Assembly: GCA_900751995.1 (NCBI GenBank)
Contig: CAADTP010000065.1
Location: 1 to 45,658, forward strand
DNA length: 45,658 bases
Direction: 5' to 3'
Source of the DNA: Lachnospiraceae bacterium
Lineage (GTDB): Bacteria; Bacillota; Clostridia; Lachnospirales; Lachnospiraceae
The notes beneath the pieces were generated by a model. The model saw only the letters and a list, made by a program, of their open reading frames with translations, searched no databases and had not been told where the DNA came from. The position numbers and the translations under genes were made by a program. Of the stretch, positions 31,391 to 39,677 are shown in pieces. Every line of letters begins with the position of its first letter. The first letter of the stretch is position 1.

Positions 31391-34045
31391 TTATTTCACC
31401 ATCTGTGTTAACTGCAGGTTCACTTTCTCTTTCATCTCTTTGTATTTCTCAAGTTTCTCCTTCTCTGCCTCTACCTTGGCTGCAGGTGCCTTGTTCACAA
31501 AATTCGGATTGTTCAGCATTCCCTCGCAACGTGCGATCTCCTTTGTAAGTCGCTCCTGCTCTTTTGTGAGACGTTCGATCTCTTTTTCACGGTCGATCAG
31601 ATCCTCCAGCGGCAGATAAACCACACCGTCTGCCACAACGATGGATACCGCATCCTCACCGATTCCGTTCTTATCCTGCTGTACGTGGATCTCTTTTGCA
31701 AACGCAAGGTTTGTAAAGGATTTCTTGCAGGACTCAAAACGTGCACAGCACTCTGCATCCTTGCCTACGATGTAGATATTGGTCTTTCTGTTCTGCGGTA
31801 CGTTCATCTCGTTTCTGGTGTTACGGATTCCACGTACAACTTCCTGGAAGCTTGCAACTGCTTTCTCAGCATCTGCAAAGTTCATCTCATCTTTGTATAC
31901 CGGCCAGTCAGAGATCATAATGGACTCTTCCTCAGGAAGCAGTGTGCAGTAGATCTCCTCTGTGATAAACGGCATGAACGGATGAAGAAGCTTCAGTCCC
32001 TGTGTCAGTGCAGTGCGAAGTGTCCACAGTGCATCGTTTGCTGCTGCCGGGTTCTCCTCTGCTTTCCACAGTCTTACTTTGGCCATCTCGATATACCAGT
32101 CACAGAGCTCATCCCACAGGAAGTCATAAACTTTCTGTACAGCGATTCCAAGCTCATATTTATCCATGTTCTCGGTAACATCGCGGATCACGATGTTCAG
32201 TCTGGAAAGGATCCATTTATCCTCGTTGCAAAGAGCGTTCAGGTCTTCCGGCTCTGTTACGGTCTTTCCTTCCAGGTTCATCATAATGAAACGGGATGCA
32301 TTCCAGATCTTGTTTGCAAAGTTACGGCTGGACTCTACACGCTCCCAGTAGAAACGCATGTCATTTCCAGGTGCATTACCTGTCATCAGAGTCAGACGAA
32401 GTGCATCTGCACCGTATTTATCGATAACTTCCAGCGGATCGATACCGTTTCCAAGGGATTTACTCATCTTACGTCCTTGGGAGTCACGTACCAGGCCGTG
32501 GATCAGTACATGGTGGAACGGAGTCTCACCGGTCTGCTCCAGTGCGGAAAATACCATACGGATAACCCAGAAGAAGATGATATCATATCCGGTTACCAGA
32601 ACATCTGTAGGATAGAAATACTCAAGCTCCGGTGTCTTATCCGGCCATCCAAGTGTGGAGAACGGCCACAGTGCGGAACTGAACCAGGTATCCAGAGTGT
32701 CCTCATCCTGATGCATATGTGTGCATCCGCATTTCGGGCATTTCTCCGGCATCTCTCTTCCAACCACCATCTCACCGCACTCATCGCAGTAATAAGCCGG
32801 GATCCTGTGTCCCCACCAAAGCTGACGGGAAATACACCAGTCACGGATATTCTCCAGCCAGTGCAGGTAAGTCTTGTCAAAACGTGCCGGAACAAACTGA
32901 AGGTTTCCGTCGTCCAGAGTTTTGATAGCAGCTTTTGCCATTTCGTCCATTTTTACAAACCACTGTGGTTTGATCATCGGCTCTACCGTTGTACCGCAGC
33001 GGTCATGGGTACCAACACTGTGGCTGTGCGGAACAACCTTTACAAGAAGTCCCTGCTCCTTCAGGTCCTCTACCATGGCCTTACGTGCCTCGTAACGGTC
33101 CATACCTGCATATTTTCCGCCAAGACTGTTGATGGTGGCATCATCATTTAAGATGTTGATCTCCTCAAGGTTATGACGGCGTCCAACCTCAAAGTCGTTG
33201 GGGTCGTGTGCCGGTGTGATCTTAACGCAGCCTGTTCCGAATTCCTTGTCAACATACTCATCGGCAATAACCGGGATCTCTCTGTCTGTAAGAGGAAGCT
33301 TCAGCATCTTTCCTACAAGGTCTTTATATCTTTCATCCTCCGGGTTTACAGCAACTGCTGTATCGCCGAGAAGTGTCTCCGGACGAGTGGTCGCGATCTC
33401 AACGAAACGTCCTTCCTCACCTACGATCGGATAATTGATGTGCCAGAAAAATCCGTCCTGGTCCTCATGTACAACCTCTGCATCAGAAATAGAGGTCTGG
33501 CATACCGGACACCAGTTGATGATCCTGGAGCCTTTGTAGATATAGCCTTTCTCATAAAGGCGGATAAATACTTCCTGAACAGCCTTGGAGCAGCCCTCAT
33601 CCATGGTAAAGCGCTCACGCTCCCAGTCTGCAGATGCTCCCAGCTTTTTCAGCTGGTTGATGATCTTTCCGCCGTACTCCTCTTTCCATGCCCAGGCATG
33701 TTTCATAAATTCGTCACGGCCGATCTCGTTCTTATCAATCCCTTCCTTACGAAGTTTCTCTGTTACCTTAACCTCTGTAGCGATGGCTGCATGGTCAGTT
33801 CCCGGCTGCCAGAGAGCCTCATAGCCCTGCATTCTTTTGAAACGGATCAGGATATCCTGCATGGTCTCATCCAGTGCATGTCCCATATGCAGCTGTCCGG
33901 TTACATTGGGCGGCGGCATTACAATTGTAAAAGGTTTTTTGTCCGGATTAACTTTTGCATGGAAGTATCCGTTATCCATCCATTTTTTGTACAGACGATC
34001 CTCAATACCCTTGGGATCATAAGTCTTTGCAAGTTCTTTACTCAT
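31391..34045 (-). CDS. valS: Valyl-tRNA synthetase
   Basis: 884 residues from the ATG at 34045, with AGGAGG. The longer frame to 34126 extends into the T-box terminator and has no site. Class I synthetase with HIGH-type PPPNVTGQLHMGHAL at about residue 45, an editing domain with TTRPETLLGDTAVAV, zinc-knuckle-like cysteines (YCDECGEMV, CPKCGC), KMSKSLGNGIDP, the anticodon-binding region and a C-terminal coiled coil (LTKEQERLTKEIARCEGML). It charges tRNA-Val and edits threonine. The leader is a T-box. Confidence 0.97.
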   Translation of the reverse strand: MSKELAKTYDPKGIEDRLYKKWMDNGYFHAKVNPDKKPFTIVMPPPNVTGQLHMGHALDETMQDILIRFKRMQGYEALWQPGTDHAAIATEVKVTEKLRKEGIDKNEIGRDEFMKHAWAWKEEYGGKIINQLKKLGASADWERERFTMDEGCSKAVQEVFIRLYEKGYIYKGSRIINWCPVCQTSISDAEVVHEDQDGFFWHINYPIVGEEGRFVEIATTRPETLLGDTAVAVNPEDERYKDLVGKMLKLPLTDREIPVIADEYVDKEFGTGCVKITPAHDPNDFEVGRRHNLEEINILNDDATINSLGGKYAGMDRYEARKAMVEDLKEQGLLVKVVPHSHSVGTHDRCGTTVEPMIKPQWFVKMDEMAKAAIKTLDDGNLQFVPARFDKTYLHWLENIRDWCISRQLWWGHRIPAYYCDECGEMVVGREMPEKCPKCGCTHMHQDEDTLDTWFSSALWPFSTLGWPDKTPELEYFYPTDVLVTGYDIIFFWVIRMVFSALEQTGETPFHHVLIHGLVRDSQGRKMSKSLGNGIDPLEVIDKYGADALRLTLMTGNAPGNDMRFYWERVESSRNFANKIWNASRFIMMNLEGKTVTEPEDLNALCNEDKWILSRLNIVIRDVTENMDKYELGIAVQKVYDFLWDELCDWYIEMAKVRLWKAEENPAAANDALWTLRTALTQGLKLLHPFMPFITEEIYCTLLPEEESIMISDWPVYKDEMNFADAEKAVASFQEVVRGIRNTRNEMNVPQNRKTNIYIVGKDAECCARFESCKKSFTNLAFAKEIHVQQDKNGIGEDAVSIVVADGVVYLPLEDLIDREKEIERLTKEQERLTKEIARCEGMLNNPNFVNKAPAAKVEAEKEKLEKYKEMKEKVNLQLTQMVK

Positions 34046-34104
34046 GTTTTCCTCCTGAATCTTTCTGATTATAGGAACCTTAAAATGCTCCTGTTCTCTG
34101 CAAG

Positions 34105-34418
34105 AAAAAACACGCCCTCCACACAAAAGCCAATAACTAATGTGCGAAGGGCGATCATTCTCGCGGTACCACCTTCATTATCCGGAAAAAACATCTGTTA
34201 TTCCCGTCTATCTCTTGTCCCTTAACGCGGGGTACGTGAAAACCTACACAGCAGCATCTGCATCTGTTCTGCATTTCTGCTTTCAGTTTCCCGGCTCCTA
34301 AGCTACCTTCTGCAGTCCTCCATCTGAAAATGCCTTTCAGCCTGCGCTTCTCTTGCGTCTGTGCATTTCTCTCTGTCAGCGTAGATCTGCATACTCCTCT
34401 TATTCAACACCTTTGCCA
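34105..34418 (-). ncRNA. T-box riboswitch controlling valS
   Basis: The leader contains the T-box AAGGTGGTACCGCG (34162-34175) and downstream of it a terminator: CGCCCTCCACAC (34113-34124) with TGTGCGAAGGGCG (34141-34153), then TTTTTT (34105-34110). The stem I specifier loop has AGTA on the 5' side (about 34390) and GAAG followed by GTA on the 3' side (34304-34306), so the specifier is probably the valine codon GUA. The TGGT bulge fits the A73 discriminator of tRNA-Val. Uncharged tRNA-Val would stabilise the antiterminator and allow transcription of valS and probably the LtaS gene. Confidence 0.9.
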
Positions 34419-34425
34419 TGTTCCT

Positions 34426-34454
34426 ACTATAATGAAATTTTCTTTTTTTGTCAA
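34426..34454 (-). promoter_or_regulatory. Promoter of the valS T-box transcript
   Basis: Minus-strand -35 TTGACA (34449-34454), 17-base spacer, -10 TATAGT (34426-34431). Five of six matches in the -10 and a perfect -35. Confidence 0.8.
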
Positions 34455-34497
34455 GACAGAGACCTTATTTCAAAAGTAAAAATCAAAATAAAATAGA

Positions 34498-34532
34498 ATA
34501 TCTCCACCGGTTATTTTTTCCAATGGAGATAT
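34498..34532. terminator. Terminator after the creatininase-family gene
   Basis: ATATCTCCA (34498-34506) pairs with TGGAGATAT (34524-34532). The minus-strand tract after it is TCTATTTTATTTTG. It also has T7 on the plus side. Confidence 0.75.
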
Positions 34533-34540
34533 TTTTTTAT

Positions 34541-35284
34541 CTATCTTTCTTTTATTGTTTTGTACTCCTTCTCAATGCCTGCGATCAGTGTTTTCATTGT
34601 ATATTCCAGAATTTCATTTCCGAATGCTTCCGATGATTCTCGGACCGGATGACGTCCTGCAATACCGATCAGATTACTCTCATCTTCTTTTACCTGTCCA
34701 AAGTCAACCAGTTCCGGCCGAACAGCCATTACAATAGAGGTCTCATTTGCTCCGGCATGATCATTCTGATATTTCAGTCTCTCATCATCCGCATAGGTCC
34801 ATGCTGTCATAATGCACAGTCCGTATTTTTCTTCTGCCTCTTCCTTCATTTCCTGAAATGCATTTGTTGACGGACCGTGTCCATGTCCCACAACGATGCG
34901 GACTCCTGCTCTGGAAAGCTGTGCAAAAATACTGCGCAGCAGATCCTGAAACAGTCCCTTTTCCATCCAGTAAGCACTGCCTTTCATCTGCTGGGCACAA
35001 TAAGTATTCAGTGCGCCCTCTGTATTGATATCCATTCCATAAAATACAGTTCCCCGATCATCAAATAAACGGTCAGGTCCCATGAACAGCATCGGAAGCA
35101 CTACACCACCGACCTTTTCCGCCACCCGGACAAACAGTTCTTTTGACTGGATCCCGTCAGCTCCAAGAGGCATATGCGGACCATGCCATTCCAGTGTGCC
35201 AAGTGGCAGATAGGCAACCGGCATCTCCTTTATCCTCTGTACACATTCTTCCGGAAGTAATTCCTCGTATAATACTTTTTTCAT
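34541..35284 (-). CDS. Creatininase-family hydrolase
   Basis: 247 residues, the family length. Metal ligands are seen as E32 and H34 (TLEWHGPH), D43 (LGAD), the GHGHG histidines near residue 135 and the glutamate of GANETS near 180. Members hydrolyse creatinine, formamidopyrimidines, or ring ketones such as 3-dehydro-scyllo-inosose (IolN of Thermotoga). The location at the end of a sugar-type ABC importer operon makes a carbohydrate or inositol-like substrate more likely than creatinine, but this is inference. It starts 13 bases after the second permease and the unit ends with a terminator. Confidence 0.88.
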   Translation of the reverse strand: MKKVLYEELLPEECVQRIKEMPVAYLPLGTLEWHGPHMPLGADGIQSKELFVRVAEKVGGVVLPMLFMGPDRLFDDRGTVFYGMDINTEGALNTYCAQQMKGSAYWMEKGLFQDLLRSIFAQLSRAGVRIVVGHGHGPSTNAFQEMKEEAEEKYGLCIMTAWTYADDERLKYQNDHAGANETSIVMAVRPELVDFGQVKEDESNLIGIAGRHPVRESSEAFGNEILEYTMKTLIAGIEKEYKTIKER

Positions 35285-35297
35285 GCTCGTCTCCTCC

Positions 35298-36128
35298 TTA
35301 TCCTTTTACCGCTCCGGCAATTACTCCCTGTATGATCCATTTCTGGCAGACCATATAGAAAATAACGATTGGTATGATCGCCAACACCAGCATAGCCATC
35401 ATAAGTCCCAGATCGATAGAGCCATATCCTCCTCTAAGATACTGGATCGCTACAGAGATCGTTTTGTATTCAGAGCCAATTACAAGATATGGAAGCAGAT
35501 AGTCGTTCCAGATCCACATGGCATTCAGGATCGCAACTGTCATGACGGTAGGACGTATCACAGGAAGCACGACATTAAAGTAGATTTTCATAATAGAACA
35601 ACCATCGATCATTGCCGCTTCTTCCAAAGAAACCGGGATTGATTTGATAAAACCTGTAAACATAAACACTGACAAGCCGGCGCCAAATCCTACATAGATA
35701 AACACAATGCCGATCAGATTGTCCAGCTTAAACATATTTGACACTTTAACAAGAGTAAACATAACCATCTGGAACGGTACGATCATTGCAAAAGCGAACA
35801 GATAATACAGTACCTTTGTAAAATGACTTTTTACACGTACCAGATACCATGCTGTCATCGAAGTCAGCAGAACAATAAGGACCACAGATGCTACAGTTAT
35901 AAATAAAGTAATAAAAAATGCCTGTATAAAACCAGTCTTGATCAGACCCTCTCCATAATTCGCCATTTTTACAAAGGAGTCAGCATTAGGAAGTGCAAAC
36001 GGTGTACTGTTGATATACAGCTTGCTCTTAAAGGAATTCATAAATACAATAATGATCGGGGCAATAAATAAAACCGAGATCACTGTAAGAATTACGATCA
36101 TTGCTATTTCGCTTTTCTTGTTTTTCAT
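35298..36128 (-). CDS. Sugar-type ABC importer permease (MalG-like)
   Basis: 276 residues with six membrane segments. The coupling-helix motif EEAAMIDGCSIMKIYFNVVLPVIRP (core EAAMIDG..LP) contacts the ATPase. It belongs to the CUT1 family and is the second permease of the pair. The start overlaps the stop of the upstream permease by one base (TGATG). The substrate is undefined. Confidence 0.93.
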   Translation of the reverse strand: MKNKKSEIAMIVILTVISVLFIAPIIIVFMNSFKSKLYINSTPFALPNADSFVKMANYGEGLIKTGFIQAFFITLFITVASVVLIVLLTSMTAWYLVRVKSHFTKVLYYLFAFAMIVPFQMVMFTLVKVSNMFKLDNLIGIVFIYVGFGAGLSVFMFTGFIKSIPVSLEEAAMIDGCSIMKIYFNVVLPVIRPTVMTVAILNAMWIWNDYLLPYLVIGSEYKTISVAIQYLRGGYGSIDLGLMMAMLVLAIIPIVIFYMVCQKWIIQGVIAGAVKG

Positions 36129-36970
36129 CAGCTTTCAACCTCCTTACGCCGTGTGACAACAAGCTGCGTTACTGAGATTGCAGCTACGATCAGCAAGAAC
36201 AGCACCGCTTTTGCCTGTCCTATTCCCTCATATCCCATCCTGTTGTAGAATGAATTATAGATGTCCAGTGCAACCAGCGAAGTTGATTTTCCCGGAAGTC
36301 CTGCTGTCAGAGCAAGGTTTAAGTCGAACATTTTAAATGCATTTGTCGTTGTCATAAACAGACAGATCGTAATTGCAGGCATGATCAGAGGCAGGATGAT
36401 CTTTGTAACCATCTGTCTCCGGTTTACTCCATCGATAAGAGCCGCTTCCTTTACATCCTCTGAAATATTCTGGATAGCCGCAATGTAAATAACCATCATA
36501 TATCCGATCATCTGCCAGTTCATGGCGATCACCATTCCCCAGAATCCGTATGAGGCCTTCACAGTAAGCGTTGTTTTGAAAAAAGCAAGAACACCATTGA
36601 TGATCAGCTGCCAGATATAACCAAGTACGATTCCGCCCAGGAGATTTGGCATAAATATAACTGTTCGAAAAATATTTGTTCCACGGAGCTTTCTCGACAG
36701 CACATAGGCCAGTGCAAAAGCGATCAGATTGATAGTCACAAGATTTACAAGCACAAATTTAACGGTAAACCAGAGAGAAGCCAGGAAATCCTTATCCTGG
36801 AATGCAACTATATAATTGCTCAGTCCAACCCACTGTGCATCTGCCACAGTCGTAAATTTAGTAAATGAAAGATAAATTCCCAGTATAAATGGAATAATAA
36901 ATGCAACTGTAAATGCGATCAGTGTTGGCAGTACCAATATCACAAATCTCTTTTTAAAAGCTTTTTCCAT
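36128..36970 (-). CDS. Sugar-type ABC importer permease (MalF-like)
   Basis: 280 residues with six membrane segments. EDVKEAALIDGVNRRQMVTKIILPLIMP is the coupling motif (core EAALIDG..LP). It is the first permease of the CUT1 pair and lies 66 bases after the binding-protein gene. The importer has no ATPase gene in this operon, so it probably uses a shared MsmX-like ATPase encoded elsewhere. Confidence 0.93.
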   Translation of the reverse strand: MEKAFKKRFVILVLPTLIAFTVAFIIPFILGIYLSFTKFTTVADAQWVGLSNYIVAFQDKDFLASLWFTVKFVLVNLVTINLIAFALAYVLSRKLRGTNIFRTVIFMPNLLGGIVLGYIWQLIINGVLAFFKTTLTVKASYGFWGMVIAMNWQMIGYMMVIYIAAIQNISEDVKEAALIDGVNRRQMVTKIILPLIMPAITICLFMTTTNAFKMFDLNLALTAGLPGKSTSLVALDIYNSFYNRMGYEGIGQAKAVLFLLIVAAISVTQLVVTRRKEVES

Positions 36971-37036
36971 CTTTTACAAACCCTCTCTTTTATTACACAG
37001 GGCAGAAACATTTCTGTCTCTGCCCATGCTCTTCTA

Positions 37037-38446
37037 CTATTGTGCGATCAGAGCTTTCTCCGATGCCCAGCAGTCGATTGTCTTCTTCACTACATCATCC
37101 CATTCCATACTTCCCTGTGCATACTCAAGAAGATAGCTTCCAAGCTGGTTTTTAAATTCCTGGCTCGGGAATGTTGCAAAATCCCAGTTGACCGTGTATA
37201 AAGAATCATCGTTCATATAAGTCAGCATATCCTGTACAAGCGGGTTATCCGGTCTTTCATCCTCTCCAAATGTGGTAAACGGAGGAATCATTCCAAGGAT
37301 TCCATTACAGTATGCTTTTCCGCTGTCACTGTTGAACAGCCACTCAAGGAACTTCTGAGAAGCTTTCTGGTCAGCTTCATTAGCCTTGCTGTTTACACAG
37401 ATATAGTTTTCTGTTCCAACACAGAGTCCCTGTTTTTCTTCTCCCTCTACTCCTGTGTAGATTGGAAGGAACTTAATATCATCCTCTTTGACTACGTTTC
37501 CATCCAGGTCATAGATCATTGCCCATCCCCAGTTTCCATTCTGGATCATAGCCACATCGCCCATTGCAAATTCTGCCATGGATTCCTCAACATTTTTAGC
37601 ACCGACCATAGTTGGCTCTGTACATGAATTGTTCAGATAAAGATCAAAAATATTTTTGAAATTCTTATTGTATGTAAATTTGATCTCATCCAGATTATCT
37701 ACGTCATCATCTTTATACTCATAGTAGATCGGAAGATTCATAAGATGTGTCTGCCAGCGCCAGTCTTCTCCAGGAGCAAATGAAGTAGATCCGAAAACTC
37801 CCTGGATTCCAAGATCATCTTTATGCTTTGTCATATCCTCTACTACAGTTTTAAGTGTGTCGAAATTTTTGATCTCTTTTGTATCTGAAATATCAACGGC
37901 TTTATCCGGAAGTGCAAAATACTTCTTCATAATTGCATCATTGTAGATGATTCCATATCCTTCTACCGCATACGGTATAGCATATACGCCATCTCCGTCT
38001 GTGATCGCCATATCTTTGTCAGTCAGCCATTCATAAATCTGGGAATCCTTCAGATCAGCACAGTAATCTTTCCAGGTCTGATAGCCGATCGGTCCGTTAA
38101 CATTGAAAAGTGTCGGCATTTCTTTTTTGGAAAGCTCGGATTTTAATGTCTGCTCATAGGTTCCGCTTCCTGCCGTAACTACTTTCATATTGATTCCGGT
38201 TTCTTTTGTAAAGCTTCCTGCTACTTCTTCCCATTCAGCGGAAAGCTCAGATTTAAAATTCAGGAAATATACAGAGCCTGTATCTTCTTCGTCTGTATCT
38301 TTTTTGGCTGTATCTTCCTTGACGGTATCTTCTTTGGCGGTGTCTCCTCCGGAATTGCCAGTATTTCCGGCTGTTCCGCATCCTGCAAGAGTCAGCAGTG
38401 ACATTGATGCCGCAATACCAGCGGCAATTAATTTTTTCGCTTTCAT
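37037..38446 (-). CDS. ABC importer substrate-binding lipoprotein
   Basis: 469 residues from the ATG at 38446, with AGGAGG. The open frame upstream overlaps the regulator gene and is spurious. The lipoprotein signal MKAKKLIAAGIAASMSLLTLAGCGT ends with the lipobox LAGC, Cys at 24. An acidic repeat of KEDT-type units (TAKEDTVKEDTAKKDTDEE) forms a linker, then the family 1 solute-binding domain follows (SAEWEEVAGSFTKETGINMKVV, MAEFAMGDVAMIQNGNWGWAM). It likely binds a sugar or oligosaccharide at the membrane. Confidence 0.92.
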   Translation of the reverse strand: MKAKKLIAAGIAASMSLLTLAGCGTAGNTGNSGGDTAKEDTVKEDTAKKDTDEEDTGSVYFLNFKSELSAEWEEVAGSFTKETGINMKVVTAGSGTYEQTLKSELSKKEMPTLFNVNGPIGYQTWKDYCADLKDSQIYEWLTDKDMAITDGDGVYAIPYAVEGYGIIYNDAIMKKYFALPDKAVDISDTKEIKNFDTLKTVVEDMTKHKDDLGIQGVFGSTSFAPGEDWRWQTHLMNLPIYYEYKDDDVDNLDEIKFTYNKNFKNIFDLYLNNSCTEPTMVGAKNVEESMAEFAMGDVAMIQNGNWGWAMIYDLDGNVVKEDDIKFLPIYTGVEGEEKQGLCVGTENYICVNSKANEADQKASQKFLEWLFNSDSGKAYCNGILGMIPPFTTFGEDERPDNPLVQDMLTYMNDDSLYTVNWDFATFPSQEFKNQLGSYLLEYAQGSMEWDDVVKKTIDCWASEKALIAQ

Positions 38447-38456
38447 ATTTTTCCTC

Positions 38457-39479
38457 CTATTTTTCATAATGACCAGGAATCCCCACACTGTCACGGATCT
38501 GCAGCAGATATTCATTTTCCTTTTCATCACATGGTCTCTCGACTCCATCCTGTAGATACAGCATGCCGTTTATGATACTTTTTGCCTGATATTCTACCGG
38601 CTGACTGATCGTAGACAGTGAGGGCGTTATGCGTTCCGAAAACGGAATACCGTCAAACGAAACTACAGATACGTCCTCCGGAATTCTGTAACCATGCTTC
38701 ATGATCCAGGACATTACCTCTATCGCAACTTCATCGCTAAAACAAAACAATGCCGTTGGCAGCTTCTGAGGTACAAATATCTTCTCTATCACAGAAATCA
38801 GACTGCTTTTTTCATAGTCTCCATGGATCTGACCGATCAGGGACTCTTCTTGATCCAGCTGCATCTGCTTTACAGCTCTTAAAAATCCCCGTTTCCTTGC
38901 AATAAGGAAGCTGTCGTCCATTTCGTCAATGCAAAAGATGCCCCCTATCCTTCTGTGGCCAAGCTGGGCAAGATAGCATATGGTCTCATAGACAGAGCTT
39001 TCATTTTTTTCCATGATATTCAAACGCATTTCCGGTGACTGCATATGACAGACTTTAATCCTAAAATGTTCTTTTATATACGCTTCCTCTTCCCGTGAGA
39101 GCAGAAAAAGGCTAAAGCAGACTTCGATTCCTCTGATCTCCAGTTCTCTTAATGCTTCCAGTTTTTCCTCAAATCCTGAATTGCAATAACGGATAATACA
39201 GCCATATCCCATCTTACATGCAAACTCATTCAGATACCGAAACAACAGAAGCTGATACTGATTAATGTAGTTTGTCATTATAAAGCCGAACAGTTTTGAC
39301 TTCTTACCAGCCAGATACTGTGCGTGAACGCTGGGATTATAATTGTACTTTCTGATGGTATCTACCACTCTTTTCTGCAGCTTCTCGCTGACTGGTTTGG
39401 AACGGTTGATAACACGGGAAACTGTAGCGATCGAACACCCGCTTTTTTTCGCGATAAATTTAATATCTATATTTGCCAT
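38457..39479 (-). CDS. LacI-family transcriptional regulator of the ABC importer
   Basis: 340 residues. The HTH is IKFIAKKSGCSIATVSRVINRSKPVSEKLQKRV (core CSIATVSRVIN), with a hinge region YNYNPSVHAQYLAGKKSK, followed by a periplasmic-binding-protein-like effector domain. Its stop codon TAG forms part of the AGGAGG site of the binding-protein gene, so regulator and importer are one transcript. An operator-like palindrome overlaps its own promoter, which suggests autoregulation. Confidence 0.95.
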   Translation of the reverse strand: MANIDIKFIAKKSGCSIATVSRVINRSKPVSEKLQKRVVDTIRKYNYNPSVHAQYLAGKKSKLFGFIMTNYINQYQLLLFRYLNEFACKMGYGCIIRYCNSGFEEKLEALRELEIRGIEVCFSLFLLSREEEAYIKEHFRIKVCHMQSPEMRLNIMEKNESSVYETICYLAQLGHRRIGGIFCIDEMDDSFLIARKRGFLRAVKQMQLDQEESLIGQIHGDYEKSSLISVIEKIFVPQKLPTALFCFSDEVAIEVMSWIMKHGYRIPEDVSVVSFDGIPFSERITPSLSTISQPVEYQAKSIINGMLYLQDGVERPCDEKENEYLLQIRDSVGIPGHYEK

Positions 39480-39513
39480 ATTTAAAATTCCTCCGGAAGA
39501 ATTCTATGGTTAC

Positions 39514-39541
39514 ATCTTACAGGAAAACGTTTACATTTCAA
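39514..39541 (-). promoter_or_regulatory. Promoter and LacI/CcpA-type operator of the ABC importer operon
   Basis: Minus-strand -35 TTGAAA (39536-39541), 16-base spacer, -10 TAAGAT (39514-39519). The spacer holds TGTAAACGTTTTCC (39522-39535), centred on AAACGTTT, close to both the LacI-family operator and the CcpA cre consensus. A repressor there would block the promoter. Confidence 0.6.
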
Positions 39542-39610
39542 TTGTGAAATACTTACAAAATTAGCTTCAGGCAGATCATGGTCATCCCAGTCTTTCAGGA
39601 TATTCATTAC

Positions 39611-39660
39611 AAAACTGCCTGCATACAGGGAAATATGTAAAATTCCTGTATGCAGACAGT
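39611..39660. terminator. Terminator after the FtsX-like permease gene
   Basis: CTGCCTGCATACAGG (39615-39629) pairs with CCTGTATGCAGACAG (39645-39659) with one mismatch. On the minus strand the stem is followed by TTTTG. Confidence 0.8.
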
Positions 39661-39677
39661 CTTATCATTTCATTATT

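Noticed and set aside
31685..33151. Open frame of 488 codons on the plus strand
   Set aside because: It lies wholly antisense to valS, has a Cys/His/Leu-rich composition typical of shadow frames and no ribosome binding site.
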